Shown here: positions 14,637 to 24,084 of the stretch, in pieces
How the letters are laid out: the number at the start of each line of letters is the position of its first letter
Numbering within the stretch: position 1 is the first letter of the stretch
Assembly: GCF_013359935.1 (NCBI RefSeq)
Contig: NZ_JABMCB010000159.1
Coordinates: forward strand, 1-64,000
Reading direction: 5' to 3'
Length of the DNA stretch: 64,000 nt
Origin: Paenibacillus xylanilyticus
GTDB lineage: Bacteria > Bacillota > Bacilli > Paenibacillales > Paenibacillaceae
Notes under the pieces: model-generated
Seen by the model: only the letters and a program-made list of their open reading frames with translations
Database searches by the model: none
Told to the model about the DNA's origin: nothing
Program-made: the position numbers and the translations under genes

Positions 14637-15000
14637 CTGACTCTCTATCTCCTCATCTTGAGCAATATAGGTGATCTATAATGCCTATAAATAGTAATTC
14701 TTACCTAGTAATAATAATGACATATGGACCATATTGGTAGTCCTATATTTTTAAAAGTTTAATATGATTGCGTTCAAGTAGTCGTTTGTAAATAAGAAAA
14801 GGTGATTTGACAGCTAATGAGTTTGGCTTCGAGATAAATTTATTATTTTATATAGTTAAAGAGCGTATTGAATTGCGCATACATGCATACTTTCCTCATG
14901 ATGTATTCGTAATATGACTATGGACTTGATGTGAGAAAATAAGGTAATGTATAGTTATTATTCCTTCGGAATGAGGAAGTTTGAGAGGGGCGTTTTAGCG
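14637..15000. other. intergenic region between the HerA operon and yvyF
   Basis: 364 AT-rich bases separating divergent units. Both promoters should lie here, but no pair of boxes is good enough to call. No RNA gene, riboswitch or repeat was recognised. Confidence 0.4.
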
Positions 15001-15408
15001 ATGAATCTGGGTAATTGTCCTCGCTGCGGTAGATTATATGCGTTGAACTTTCGGGATGTATGCTCGAACTGTATTAAAGAAATAGAACAAGAATATCAGG
15101 TTTGCGTAGACTATCTGCGTGAACAAAAAGGTGCAAATATACAGGAATTATCCGATGCAACAGAGGTATCTATCAAACAGATTACCAAGTTCATCCGGGA
15201 GGGACGGATTTCCATCGAAAACGCCCCAAATATGATGTATCCTTGTGAAGTATGCGGAACGCTGATTCGTGAAGGACATATGTGCGACTCATGCCGTACC
15301 CGTTTGACCAAGGACTTGGCTGGGGCAGCCCGGGAAGTAGGTCAGAAGGATAACGGCAATATAGGCGGACGAACCTACAATGCTGTCGACAAACTACGGG
15401 ATTCATAG
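15001..15408 (+). CDS. yvyF: YvyF-like flagellar operon zinc-finger protein
   Basis: 135 residues from ATG 15001 (AGAGGGG upstream). Two four-cysteine zinc sites, CPRC ... CSNC near the start and CEVC ... CDSC near residue 90, flank a helix-turn-helix-like segment (NIQELSDATEVSIKQITKFIREGRI). It is the conserved gene between comF and flgM in Bacillales, matching the flagellar-operon protein family described for YvyF. It is probably a regulator of the late flagellar genes, with no proven biochemical role. The longer frame from 14947 lacks a ribosome-binding site. Confidence 0.85.
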   Translation: MNLGNCPRCGRLYALNFRDVCSNCIKEIEQEYQVCVDYLREQKGANIQELSDATEVSIKQITKFIREGRISIENAPNMMYPCEVCGTLIREGHMCDSCRTRLTKDLAGAAREVGQKDNGNIGGRTYNAVDKLRDS

Positions 15409-15457
15409 GAACGAGGGCTTAAATACAAGTTTTGCTATAACAAATGTTTTGGAATGT

Positions 15458-15490
15458 ACCGATAAACTTATTAAAGATTATCGGTTTTTT
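15458..15490 (+). terminator. terminator between yvyF and flgM
   Basis: ACCGATAA (15458-15465) and TTATCGGT (15478-15485) are perfect complements followed by TTTTT. The flgM operon therefore needs its own promoter in 15491-15550. Confidence 0.8.
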
Positions 15491-15560
15491 CTATTATCCT
15501 AAATGTTCGATACCATGATGATAATGTAAAAAATCCTAAGGTAAAGGAAGTGTAGCACGT

Positions 15561-15845
15561 ATGAAAATCAATGAACCGAGTAGAATTGGTGCAATCAATT
15601 CATATCAGAGGAACGTTGAATCCAATCAACAGGCTGACGCCAAAAAAAGCCGCCGTAAGGACGAAGTATCCATTTCTCCGGAGGCGATGAAGATGCTTGA
15701 AGAGCAAAGTCGTACACAAGATGCGGCACGCATACAACGTATACAGGAACTGAAGGAGCAGGTGAGCTCGGGAACGTACCAGGTAGACAGCAGCAAGCTT
15801 GCTGACAAATTACTGCCGTACTTTAAGTCTTTTGATAAGGAATAG
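15561..15845 (+). CDS. flgM: anti-sigma-D factor FlgM
   Basis: 94 residues with the FlgM pattern: a disordered N-terminus (MKINEPSRIGAINSYQR), DEVSISPEAMKML and the C-terminal sigma-binding helices RIQRIQELKEQVSSGTYQVDSSKLADKLL. FlgM holds the flagellar sigma factor SigD inactive until the hook-basal body is finished. It is the first gene of flgM-flgN-flgK-flgL-yviE-fliW-csrA. AAAGGAAG lies before ATG 15561. A TAAA (15500-15503) and GATA (15520-15523) upstream are too close for a confident sigma-D promoter. Confidence 0.92.
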   Translation: MKINEPSRIGAINSYQRNVESNQQADAKKSRRKDEVSISPEAMKMLEEQSRTQDAARIQRIQELKEQVSSGTYQVDSSKLADKLLPYFKSFDKE

Positions 15846-15855
15846 GTGATTAGTA

Positions 15856-16359
15856 ATGGCAGCACTGGACAGATTAATTGCTGTTTTGCAGCAAATGGAA
15901 CAAAGTCACCGCGGGATGCTGGCACTGAGCGAGATCAAGAGAGAGGCGATTGTCAAAAACGACGTGGATCAATTGATTGCTGTCATGAATAAAGAATCCA
16001 AGTTTATGAAGCAGCAGGAGCCGCTTGAAAGCGAGCGAATGAGCGCCGTCCATGAACTACTTCAGGAGCGCGGCATCAAATCCATGTTGAATTTGAACGT
16101 CACCGAGATCTCCAAGTTGATTTTTGATCCGGCTGACAAACAGCGATTGTTCGAAGTTCAGAAGAAGCTGGCCGGAACACTGCAAGAATTAAAGGAAATT
16201 AATCAATTAAATCAAAAACTGATCGAACAATCATTAATGTTCATCGATCTCTCTATGGACATGTTTGCTTCTCGACCGGAACAGGATGCCACTTATCAGC
16301 ATCCTGCTGATAAGAACGGAAATCCAGGACGAATCGGACTTTTTGATACACGTGCCTGA
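15856..16359 (+). CDS. flgN: FlgN flagellar export chaperone
   Basis: 167 residues, all helical, as in FlgN/YvyG, the cytoplasmic chaperone for the hook-associated proteins FlgK and FlgL. The long coiled coil (LLALSEIKREAIVKNDVDQLIAVMNKESK-type heptads) and the position directly before flgK support the call. AGGTGATTAGTA precedes ATG 15856, 10 bases after the flgM stop. Confidence 0.88.
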   Translation: MAALDRLIAVLQQMEQSHRGMLALSEIKREAIVKNDVDQLIAVMNKESKFMKQQEPLESERMSAVHELLQERGIKSMLNLNVTEISKLIFDPADKQRLFEVQKKLAGTLQELKEINQLNQKLIEQSLMFIDLSMDMFASRPEQDATYQHPADKNGNPGRIGLFDTRA

Positions 16360-16378
16360 TTAATTAGGGGGAAACCAG

Positions 16379-17917
16379 GTGACATCTACTTTTCATTCGA
16401 TTGAAACGGCTAAACGCAGTTTGTTCACACAGACGACTGCGCTTAGCACAACAGGACATAACGTAGCAAATGCCAATACGGAAGGGTATTCCCGGCAAAA
16501 GGTAAACATGCAGGCTTCCATTCCAATGGAGCCGTTTGCTTTTCTGCATAGCACCACACCAGGACAACTGGGAACAGGGGTGGAGTTCGACTCCATTACT
16601 CGTGTCCGCGAGAAGTTCCTTGACGACCAATATCGCAATGAAAATACCAACTTCGGGAGTTGGTCCATTCAGCGTGATACGCTGGAGAAATTGGAAGCCA
16701 TTGTGAACGAACCATCCGATACAGGTTTCCGGACAGTTATGGATAACTTCTATAAATCTTGGTCGGATCTGAGTAAAAATCCGGAGGATGTTACAGCTCG
16801 CCGAATTGTTAAGGAAACTACGCTGGCCCTGACGGATGCGATGAACCAGATCAGCCGCCAATTGGATGCACTCAGCCAGGATCTGGACAGTAACATTTCT
16901 GTGAAAAGCAGTGAAATCCAAGGATACTTGGGCAACATTGCGAACCTCAACAGCTCCATTGTTAAGATCGAGTCTCTTGGTGACAATGCCAATGACTTAC
17001 GTGACCAGCGGGACCTGATGGCAGACAAGCTGTCCAAAATCATGAATATTACGGTCACGGATTCTCTGCAAGGATACTCGATTCAGATGAATGGCCAAGC
17101 ACTTGTTACAGGCGGAGCCGTTCAGACAGTCGTTGATACAGCGTTTTTGAATACGGCCTATACAGCAGGTAATCTGACGAATGGTGAAGTCCACGGTATG
17201 ATCAAGTCGAGGGATACCCTGGTCAGTGATTATAAGAAACAGATGGATGACCTCGCGAACACGCTCGCAAATGGTGATATTGAAATCACGCTGCCGGCGG
17301 GCTCGGTTATCCCTGCAACGAATGCTTTAGGACTCGCAGGGGGAGCATTAGCAACGGATACGAAGGTAACTGTAAAAGGGCTCAACGGTTTGCATCAGCT
17401 TGGATATACGATGGATGGTACAACCACACCAGGTCTGCCTTTCTTTACTGCGGCAGATGGTGGAACAGCGATCACGGCAGGCAATATCTCTTTAAATGCC
17501 GTGATTCAGGCTGATCCCAACAAAATTGCGACATCGCTGCGGACTACGGATGCCTCTGGGACAGAAACCGTGATCAAAGGGAACAATACACTTGCAATTT
17601 TACTTGCTAACCTCAAAGATACACCAATGAAGTCAGCTGATGAACTTCGGAATGCAACAATTGGTGCTCAGTTTAGTGCGATTGTAGGGCAGCTCGGGGT
17701 CCAATCCCAGGAAGCCGCTCGTCAGACATCGAACTCGGAGTTTCTTGTAGAACAAGTGGATACGCGCCGTCAATCGGTTAGTGGTGTGTCTCTGGATGAA
17801 GAGATGGCTAACATGATCAAGTTCCAGCATGCTTATAGTGCTTCAGCACGTTTTATGACCACATATGATGAATTGCTTGATAAATTGATTAATTCTACTG
17901 GCACGGTAGGCAGATAA
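16379..17917 (+). CDS. flgK: flagellar hook-associated protein 1 (HAP1)
   Basis: 512 residues. The N-terminus TFHSIETAKRSLFTQTTALSTTGHNVANANTEGYSRQ is the conserved D0 motif of rod/hook/HAP proteins, and the C-terminus (SVSGVSLDEEMANMIKFQHAYSASARFMTTYDELLDKLI) is the matching FlgK end. It forms the first hook-filament junction ring. The start is GTG 16379 after TTAGGGGGAAACCAG. The protein lies in the flgN-flgK-flgL order expected. Confidence 0.95.
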   Translation: MTSTFHSIETAKRSLFTQTTALSTTGHNVANANTEGYSRQKVNMQASIPMEPFAFLHSTTPGQLGTGVEFDSITRVREKFLDDQYRNENTNFGSWSIQRDTLEKLEAIVNEPSDTGFRTVMDNFYKSWSDLSKNPEDVTARRIVKETTLALTDAMNQISRQLDALSQDLDSNISVKSSEIQGYLGNIANLNSSIVKIESLGDNANDLRDQRDLMADKLSKIMNITVTDSLQGYSIQMNGQALVTGGAVQTVVDTAFLNTAYTAGNLTNGEVHGMIKSRDTLVSDYKKQMDDLANTLANGDIEITLPAGSVIPATNALGLAGGALATDTKVTVKGLNGLHQLGYTMDGTTTPGLPFFTAADGGTAITAGNISLNAVIQADPNKIATSLRTTDASGTETVIKGNNTLAILLANLKDTPMKSADELRNATIGAQFSAIVGQLGVQSQEAARQTSNSEFLVEQVDTRRQSVSGVSLDEEMANMIKFQHAYSASARFMTTYDELLDKLINSTGTVGR

Positions 17918-17942
17918 TTGAAGGGAGTGACATAAACGGACC

Positions 17943-18863
17943 ATGAGAATTACGAATAACATGCTAAGTTCACAGTTGCTTTTGAACCTGAACCGGAATG
18001 CACAGCAGATGAATAACACCCAAACCCAACTGGCGACAGGTCGTAAAATTAACAAACCTTCTGATGACCCGGTAGGGATCACGTACTCTCTTCGTTATCG
18101 GGCAGAGCTGTCATCCAATGAGCAGTATCAGAAAAACGTAGACAGCGCGGTTTCCTGGCTGGAGTTTAATGATACGGTGATGAATCAGGCAGGTAATGTT
18201 GTGCAACGTCTGCGTGAGTTGACGGTACAGGCTTCAACAGGGACGAATCCTCAATCTGCATTAGATAGCATCAACGAGGAAGTGAAGCAACTCAAGGAGC
18301 AGTTGATCGATATCTCCAACAGTAAGCTGAACGGTAAATATGTCTTTAATGGTGAAACCTATGACGTGAAGCCATATGAATTCCCTTCCAATGCAGATGG
18401 TACGTATGATACAACCAATGCTGCATCAATTGTGACGGATAAAGGAAAGATTAATTTCATTGTGGGTGAAAGTGTACAGCTGCCTATCAATGTGAGCGGG
18501 AATGAAGTGTTTGGAACAGAGACGGAAGAGGATAACCTCTTTGTCATTGTAAATACGATTATGAAGGCGTTGACTGAGGGCGATCAAAAAGAGCTGTCCA
18601 ATCAGTTGGATAACATTGATAGCCGTACAGATAAAATGCTGGCGATCCGCTCCGAGATTGGTGCCAAAACCAACCGGGTGGATTTGATGATGGGTCGTCT
18701 GGAGGATCTGGGCATCAACCTGACTGATCTGCAATCCAAGGTAGAAGACGCGGATTACGCGGAACTTGCAATGCAATCCAAAATTCAGGAAAACATCTAC
18801 AATGCTTCCTTGTCTGCAGGTGCAAAAATTATCTCTCCATCTTTGGTGGATTTCCTGAGATAA
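17943..18863 (+). CDS. flgL: flagellar hook-associated protein 3 (HAP3)
   Basis: 306 residues with flagellin-like ends: MRITNNMLSSQLLLNLNRNAQQMNNTQTQLATGRKINKPSDDPVG at the N-terminus and SKVEDADYAELAMQSKIQENIYNASLSAGAKI at the C-terminus. It forms the junction layer between FlgK and the flagellin filament. AGGGAG stands somewhat far (about 15 bases) from ATG 17943, suggesting modest translation. Confidence 0.95.
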   Translation: MRITNNMLSSQLLLNLNRNAQQMNNTQTQLATGRKINKPSDDPVGITYSLRYRAELSSNEQYQKNVDSAVSWLEFNDTVMNQAGNVVQRLRELTVQASTGTNPQSALDSINEEVKQLKEQLIDISNSKLNGKYVFNGETYDVKPYEFPSNADGTYDTTNAASIVTDKGKINFIVGESVQLPINVSGNEVFGTETEEDNLFVIVNTIMKALTEGDQKELSNQLDNIDSRTDKMLAIRSEIGAKTNRVDLMMGRLEDLGINLTDLQSKVEDADYAELAMQSKIQENIYNASLSAGAKIISPSLVDFLR

Positions 18864-18881
18864 TAAAGGAGGGGTTAACTT

Positions 18882-19451
18882 ATGAAGACTCTTCCTGTCG
18901 TTCAGATTCGTACCACCCCCTCGATCCTGAATATTGATGCAGATCCAGGACAATACTCGATTCGGCAGCCGAAAGCGGATGTTCAGTTGAACACCAAGCC
19001 AGCGAAGCTAACTGTCGAGAGCCATCCAATCGAGCTCCATGTGGATCAGAGCAGAGCCTTTTCAGCTTACACAGGTGGGAACATGATTGATATGAATGCC
19101 CGTATCTATTCGGGAATTCAACAGCAGTTTTTGCAAAATATAGCCTCGCGTGTACAACAGGGCAACGAGTTGGCGGCTATTCATAAACCAGGCAACACGA
19201 TTGCCAACATTATCGGTTCAGACTGGCAGCCTCAACCGTTTCCGGAGACAAGAACCCCGGCCTCATTTGATAATGTAGATACTCGAGTTATTACAAGGCC
19301 ACCCGATATCAGCTATGAACCAGCCGTCTCTGAAATGAATGTCATTGTGAATAAACCGGAGATTGAGTATCAGAGGGGTAAGCTGGACATTTATGTAAAG
19401 CAGTATTCATCAGTGCAATATACACCGCCTGCTATAGATATGGGGTTGTAA
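18882..19451 (+). CDS. yviE: YviE-like (DUF6470) flagellar operon protein
   Basis: 189 residues, beta-rich and without membrane segments. The start PVVQIRTTPSILNIDADPGQYSIRQPKADVQLN and the repeated Gln/Val pattern match YviE, encoded between flgL and fliW in Bacillales. Its function is not established; conserved position suggests a role in late flagellar assembly. GGAGG precedes ATG 18882. Confidence 0.85.
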   Translation: MKTLPVVQIRTTPSILNIDADPGQYSIRQPKADVQLNTKPAKLTVESHPIELHVDQSRAFSAYTGGNMIDMNARIYSGIQQQFLQNIASRVQQGNELAAIHKPGNTIANIIGSDWQPQPFPETRTPASFDNVDTRVITRPPDISYEPAVSEMNVIVNKPEIEYQRGKLDIYVKQYSSVQYTPPAIDMGL

Positions 19452-19538
19452 GTTATAATGTGAGCTATAGACGGTCTCGGAAACAGCCCTCTATGGCTCT
19501 TTTTGTATAAAAAAACCATCGCCAAGGAGGCGTTTATT

Positions 19539-19991
19539 ATTCTTATTCAGACAAGCATGTGGGGAGAAGTAGAGGTTCAAAAGAAAGATATCTATCAATT
19601 TCATAAAGGATTACCAGGGTTCGAAGATGAAACTGAATTTGCATTAATTCCATGGGAAGATACGCCATTTAGTTATTTACAATCTGTTCGAGAAAAAGAT
19701 CTGTCCTTTTTACTAGTAAGTCCCTTTACGTTTGTTTCAGATTATAGCTTTGAACTGAGCGAAGTAGACAAGGAAGAGCTGGAAATCTCAGAACAGGTTT
19801 CAGTATATTCTCTGGTTACAATACATTCCCAAGCGAGCAAATCTACCATGAATCTTCTTGCACCTGTTGTGCTCAATCCGCAGAAATGCCTTGGTAAACA
19901 AGTTGTACTGCATCAATCTATATATGAGACGCGCCATCTGATCTGGTCTGATGACGAAGAGCAAGCTAAATCCGTGAAGGGTGGGGTTTAA
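19539..19991 (+). CDS. fliW: flagellar assembly factor FliW, apparently starting at ATT
   Basis: FliW binds flagellin and sequesters CsrA, so that flagellin synthesis is matched to export. Family motifs [24 protein letters not shown] and [16 protein letters not shown] ([20 protein letters not shown]) are clear, and csrA follows. No ATG fits the start: AAGGAGG (19524-19530) is 8 bases before ATT 19539, and that ATT aligns with Met1 of the Bacillus protein as I remember it (MIIDT...). TTG 19503 lies upstream of the ribosome site, and ATG 19557 is 26 bases downstream of it and would remove conserved residues. I therefore place the start at ATT 19539, with ATT 19536 as alternative. Confidence 0.85.
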   Translation: MLIQTSMWGEVEVQKKDIYQFHKGLPGFEDETEFALIPWEDTPFSYLQSVREKDLSFLLVSPFTFVSDYSFELSEVDKEELEISEQVSVYSLVTIHSQASKSTMNLLAPVVLNPQKCLGKQVVLHQSIYETRHLIWSDDEEQAKSVKGGV

Positions 19992-19992
19992 T

Positions 19993-20238
19993 ATGCTGGT
20001 ATTATCACGAAAAAAGGGCGAGTCTATTATCATTCAAGACCACATTGAAGTTACGGTACTCGCAGTCGAAGGAGATACCGTGCGCATCGGGATATCTGCA
20101 CCAAAACATATTGATATATTCCGTCAAGAGATCTATGCATCCATTCAAGAGGCTAACCGTGAGTCTGCTACACCTCTTGCTGCTAATGTTGAAGCGTTTA
20201 TGGAACGCTTAAGAAATAATGGATTAAAAAAAGATTGA
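19993..20238 (+). CDS. csrA: carbon storage regulator CsrA
   Basis: 81 residues beginning [48 protein letters not shown], the canonical CsrA sequence. It binds GGA-containing hairpins in mRNA leaders; in Bacillus the target is the flagellin (hag) leader, and FliW antagonises it. The start at 19993 is one base after the fliW stop; GGGTGGGG is upstream. The hag gene lies directly downstream with a fitting CsrA site. Confidence 0.95.
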   Translation: MLVLSRKKGESIIIQDHIEVTVLAVEGDTVRIGISAPKHIDIFRQEIYASIQEANRESATPLAANVEAFMERLRNNGLKKD

Positions 20239-20256
20239 AAATATTCCGATTTGCTA

Positions 20257-20284
20257 TAAACAGTTGTTCACCTTCCGTCGATAT
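20257..20284 (+). promoter_or_regulatory. sigma-D (flagellar) promoter of hag
   Basis: TAAA (20257-20260), 16 bases, then GTCGATAT (20277-20284), against the consensus TAAA-N15/16-GCCGATAT: one mismatch. It would give a leader of about 90 bases before the flagellin start. Confidence 0.85.
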
Positions 20285-20337
20285 ATAATTTAGACGCTGC
20301 TTCGGCAGGGCGGCCGACCTTAATGTCGCGGCGTTTA

Positions 20338-20374
20338 CCACAAGGATGTGGAACTAATTTATTTTCAGGGAGGA
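20338..20374 (+). promoter_or_regulatory. candidate CsrA-binding sites in the flagellin leader
   Basis: CCACA-AGGA-TGTGG (20338-20351) is a perfect 5-bp hairpin presenting AGGA in its loop, the ideal CsrA target. A second GGA lies in the Shine-Dalgarno AGGGAGGA (20367-20374). Two sites with the second on the ribosome site are the arrangement known for B. subtilis hag, giving translational repression relieved by FliW. Confidence 0.75.
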
Positions 20375-20382
20375 AACACTCA

Positions 20383-22071
20383 ATGATTATCAACCACAAT
20401 ATCCCGGCGTTGAACACTCACCGCCAATTGTCCATCAACACTAGCAACACTAACAAAAACATCGAAAAATTGTCTTCCGGTCTTCGCATCAACCGTGCTG
20501 GTGACGATGCTGCTGGTTTGGCAATTTCCGAAAAAATGCGCGGCCAAATCCGTGGTTTGGACCAAGCTTCCCGTAACGCTCAAGATGGTATCTCTTTGAT
20601 CCAAACAGCTGAGGGTGCATTGAACGAAACTCACTCCATCCTGCAACGTATGCGTGAGCTTTCCAACCAATCCGCTAACGGAACAAACACGGATTCTGAC
20701 CGTCAAGCATTGCAAGACGAGATGAACCAACTGACTTCCGAGATCAACCGTATCGGTAACACAACTGAGTTCAATACTCAAAAATTGCTTAACGGTGGTA
20801 TCGGTTCCGGTGACAACCAAAAGCTGACAGAAGCTACACAAGCTAAAATAACAGCGACTGCAGCTATTACAGCTGGTGATATTGCATTTACTGCTGGTTC
20901 TACTATCGTTGTTGATAACAGAACGTTTGATCTTTCAAGCGTAACTGTTGATGTATCGTCAACTGCTAATGCTGTAGATACTGCAAAAGCATTGAAAACG
21001 GCATTGGATGCAACAACATCTGGTGGAGTTAAGTTGTCTGATTTGGTTGACATTAAAGTTGGTGCTACAGGTACGCTTGAGTACGCTGCGAAGTCTTCTG
21101 GTTCAACAAGTGAGTTGAAGTTTACTGGAGCTAATGCTAAATTTGGTTTGGCTGCAGCACAAGTCGGTACAACAGTTAAAGGTGATCCGGCAACTGTAGA
21201 ACGTGCAGGACTTCAAGGAGCAACAGCTCTTACTGCAGCCGCTGTATCCATTGCTTCTGGTTCTACAATCAAGTTCACTATTGGTTCTGAGAGTGAAGTA
21301 ACTGTTAACCTGAACACCGGTACTACTGCAAAAACGTATGATACTACAAACACTGATGCTAACGTTGCTAAAGCAGCTATGGAGTCACTCGTTAAAGATT
21401 TGAATGCATCTTTGCAGGCAGCTGGCTTGGACAGCAAAGTTACAGCTTCATTGTCAAAAGACAACGAACTTCAGTTCCTTTCCGAAACAGGTAAGGATAT
21501 TCAATTGGGTGCAGGTACTACTGCATTAGGTCTGGGTATCGCAAGTACTGCAGCAATTGGAAACGTTGAGCAAGTCGTTGGTGCTGGTGCTCAAGGCGTA
21601 GGCTTCTCCACGAAGTTCCAAATTGGTGCAAATACAGGTCAATCCATGTCCTTGCAAATTAACGATGTTCGTGCAGCGGCATTGGGAATCACAGGTAATG
21701 CTGGACAAGCTGGTTTCACAAAAGATAACAATGTTACTAACGGTTCCAACGATATCAAAGCTGAAGCAGCTTTGAACATCTCCACTCGTGAAGATGCTTC
21801 CAAAGCAATCGCAGTTCTGGACAAAGCAACTTCCCTGGTTTCCAGCGAACGCGCTAAACTGGGTGCTGTTCAAAACCGTTTGGAACACACCATTAACAAC
21901 CTGGGAACAGCTTCTGAGAACCTGACAGCTGCTGAATCCCGTATCCGTGACGTTGATATGGCGAAAGAAATGATGAGCCAAACGAAAAACAACATCCTGG
22001 CTCAAGCAGCTCAAGCTATGTTGGCTCAGGCAAATCAACAGCCGCAAGGCGTACTGCAATTGCTGAGATAA
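20383..22071 (+). CDS. hag: flagellin Hag, long form
   Basis: 562 residues from ATG 20383. Conserved D0/D1 ends: [55 protein letters not shown] and the C-terminal [44 protein letters not shown]. Between them about 300 Thr/Ser/Ala-rich residues form an outer domain absent from the ~300-residue B. subtilis flagellin. Such exposed Thr/Ser-rich domains are the usual targets of O-linked nonulosonic acids, and a maf plus nonulosonate gene cluster follows directly. The ends have strongly biased codons, while the middle is more AT-rich, suggesting high expression and a variable exposed region. Confidence 0.95.
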   Translation: MIINHNIPALNTHRQLSINTSNTNKNIEKLSSGLRINRAGDDAAGLAISEKMRGQIRGLDQASRNAQDGISLIQTAEGALNETHSILQRMRELSNQSANGTNTDSDRQALQDEMNQLTSEINRIGNTTEFNTQKLLNGGIGSGDNQKLTEATQAKITATAAITAGDIAFTAGSTIVVDNRTFDLSSVTVDVSSTANAVDTAKALKTALDATTSGGVKLSDLVDIKVGATGTLEYAAKSSGSTSELKFTGANAKFGLAAAQVGTTVKGDPATVERAGLQGATALTAAAVSIASGSTIKFTIGSESEVTVNLNTGTTAKTYDTTNTDANVAKAAMESLVKDLNASLQAAGLDSKVTASLSKDNELQFLSETGKDIQLGAGTTALGLGIASTAAIGNVEQVVGAGAQGVGFSTKFQIGANTGQSMSLQINDVRAAALGITGNAGQAGFTKDNNVTNGSNDIKAEAALNISTREDASKAIAVLDKATSLVSSERAKLGAVQNRLEHTINNLGTASENLTAAESRIRDVDMAKEMMSQTKNNILAQAAQAMLAQANQQPQGVLQLLR

Positions 22072-22117
22072 TTAAAGCTTAGAGGTAGTTTATTTTAAAT
22101 GCATTCTTTATCATTTG

Positions 22118-22146
22118 AAGAAAGCCCCACTTGGTGGGGCTTTCTT
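22118..22146 (+). terminator. hag terminator
   Basis: AAGAAAGCCCCAC (22118-22130) pairs fully with GTGGGGCTTTCTT (22134-22146) around a TTG loop. It is strong and may act on both strands. Confidence 0.85.
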
Positions 22147-22197
22147 GTTATAATTATATTGTAGATTCACGATGAAATTTTGCATAAGGGGACAAGG

Positions 22198-24018
22198 ATG
22201 ATGGATTTATTGAATCGTAATATTGAAATTCTATCGGCTAACCCTGACCATTGGATTGGATTGCCGGATGAAAAAGAACTAAATCAATCTTCTATTAATG
22301 TGAATAGCGAAGGAAATGAGATATTTTTGGATGGGAATAAAATCTTCACTCTGAAAAGTGATTTCGATGCCTCAAATCAACCCAATCCATTAAAAAGAGA
22401 GCTTATTTTTGTTGTTGGCATACAATCTGTTGAGGAAATCAAGAAAGTTATTGCGTTAAAGGGAAGTGAATCTTTATTAGTCATTATTGAGCCTAATGGC
22501 TCTCTATTTAATTATTCTCTGCATCAGAAGGATCTTTCTTTTCTTCATACAACAACTGGAGTCGTTTTATTTGCCGATAAGATCAGTAACTTATCATTAT
22601 TTCTAGATAAGTTTCTATTGACGAACGCTATCTTTTATGTAAAAACTATAAAATTTTATTTTACGCATTTCTATCGTGAACAAGATATTCAGCCAAGTGT
22701 AGCCATAGTAAGAGTAATTAAAGAGATAGTAAACTATAAAACAATGATGTATGGAAATTCAGTAGAAGACAGCTTGATCGGATTCAAACATAACATGAAA
22801 AACCTCAAGCATCTTACTCGTTCCAAAAATGTATCACTACTTAAGAACACAATGAAAAACGTGCCAGCGGTTGTTGTGGCTGCCGGCCCGTCTCTAAATA
22901 AGAATATTGAGCAGTTGCATTCTATGAAAGATAACGTAGTAATTATTGCTGTAGACACGATCGCTCAACGCCTTTGCAATGAAGGGATTATTCCCGACTT
23001 TATTTGTTCAATTGAAAGAGAAGTTGAAACATATACTTATTTCTATGAAGGTAAGACTTACCCTGTTCAGTCAACACTTGTTGGGCCGCTAGTTTTGTAC
23101 CCTGAAATCTTTGAACAGTATCATGGACAGCTCTTAATACCAATGAGAGAAGGAGTGGGCGAGTATATTTGGTTAAAAGATGTTCTAGGATTAAAAGGTG
23201 ATAACTCTATTAGTATTGGTTTATCTTGCGCTCATGTAGCTTTTGGGGTTGCTGAGCACATTGGAGCATCACCCATTATATTATTAGGACAGGATCTCGC
23301 GTATGGAAACGCTGTTGGAGAAACACATGCTGGAGGGACAATTTATGATGATGAAGAATTAACTAACAGTATGTTTTCAGCCAAAGTTAATTTGGAGACA
23401 GAAGGTTACTACGGCGGATTAGTTACTACGACAGAAACATGGAATACCTTCAGAACGTGGTTTGAGATGGAGATTGCTACTAAAAGTCTTACTGTAATTA
23501 ACGCAACAGAAGGTGGATCAAAAATAGCACATACCCAACAGTTAAGTTTGGTAGAAGTGGAAGAACAATATTGTAAAACTAAAATAACACCTGTATTAGA
23601 AATACTTCAAGGTATAGAGAATTATCCTCTCGAGAAGAAGAAGATGAAGCAAGTAATGAGAGAACAGTATAGATATCTTTATGACATTAAACTGCAATTT
23701 GAGAAACAACAAAAGCAAGTTAGACGCTTGAAAATAAACGGACATTCCTCTGAAACTGAACTAAAAGAAGCACTGAAAAAGGTTGATCAGACAGAGGGTT
23801 TTTTCAAATTAGTTATGGACAATTGGTTACTACGTCATTGCTTACAGCCAGCCATGATTAATTCAGTGTGGAACTTATATACTATAGAGCGTGTTAATAC
23901 TGCTGATAATATAATCAAAGCACAGAAAGCCAACCTTGGGTTCTTGGATATCGGTGTTTATGCATTAAATGAGATTACGAACTTACTAGCGGAAGCCGCT
24001 AAGAGTTTGGAAGAGTAA
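22198..24018 (+). CDS. motility accessory factor (Maf), flagellin glycosyltransferase
   Basis: 606 residues with the Maf/DUF115 (MptE-like) core: VPAVVVAAGPSLNKNIEQL, VIIAVDTIAQRLCNEGIIPDFICSIE, SCAHVAFGVAEHIGASPIILLGQDLAYGN and ETHAGG. Maf proteins transfer pseudaminic or legionaminic acid onto Ser/Thr of flagellin in the cytoplasm before export. Position directly after hag and before nonulosonate biosynthesis genes fits. AAGGGG (22186-22191) precedes ATG 22198. Confidence 0.9.
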   Translation: MMDLLNRNIEILSANPDHWIGLPDEKELNQSSINVNSEGNEIFLDGNKIFTLKSDFDASNQPNPLKRELIFVVGIQSVEEIKKVIALKGSESLLVIIEPNGSLFNYSLHQKDLSFLHTTTGVVLFADKISNLSLFLDKFLLTNAIFYVKTIKFYFTHFYREQDIQPSVAIVRVIKEIVNYKTMMYGNSVEDSLIGFKHNMKNLKHLTRSKNVSLLKNTMKNVPAVVVAAGPSLNKNIEQLHSMKDNVVIIAVDTIAQRLCNEGIIPDFICSIEREVETYTYFYEGKTYPVQSTLVGPLVLYPEIFEQYHGQLLIPMREGVGEYIWLKDVLGLKGDNSISIGLSCAHVAFGVAEHIGASPIILLGQDLAYGNAVGETHAGGTIYDDEELTNSMFSAKVNLETEGYYGGLVTTTETWNTFRTWFEMEIATKSLTVINATEGGSKIAHTQQLSLVEVEEQYCKTKITPVLEILQGIENYPLEKKKMKQVMREQYRYLYDIKLQFEKQQKQVRRLKINGHSSETELKEALKKVDQTEGFFKLVMDNWLLRHCLQPAMINSVWNLYTIERVNTADNIIKAQKANLGFLDIGVYALNEITNLLAEAAKSLEE

Positions 24019-24084
24019 ACTTATTAAGTTTAAGTGGAAATATTAAGGGAAATGCATTCTGTCTTAGAATAACTTTTGAAATGA

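Noticed and set aside
15441..15465. sigma-D-like CAAA-N14-CCGATAA upstream of flgM
   Set aside because: CCGATAA is the left arm of a perfect terminator hairpin (15458-15485), which explains it better.
15500..15523. second sigma-D-like pair TAAA ... GATA before flgM
   Set aside because: Spacing is about two bases too short and the CC before GATA is missing; not strong enough to annotate.
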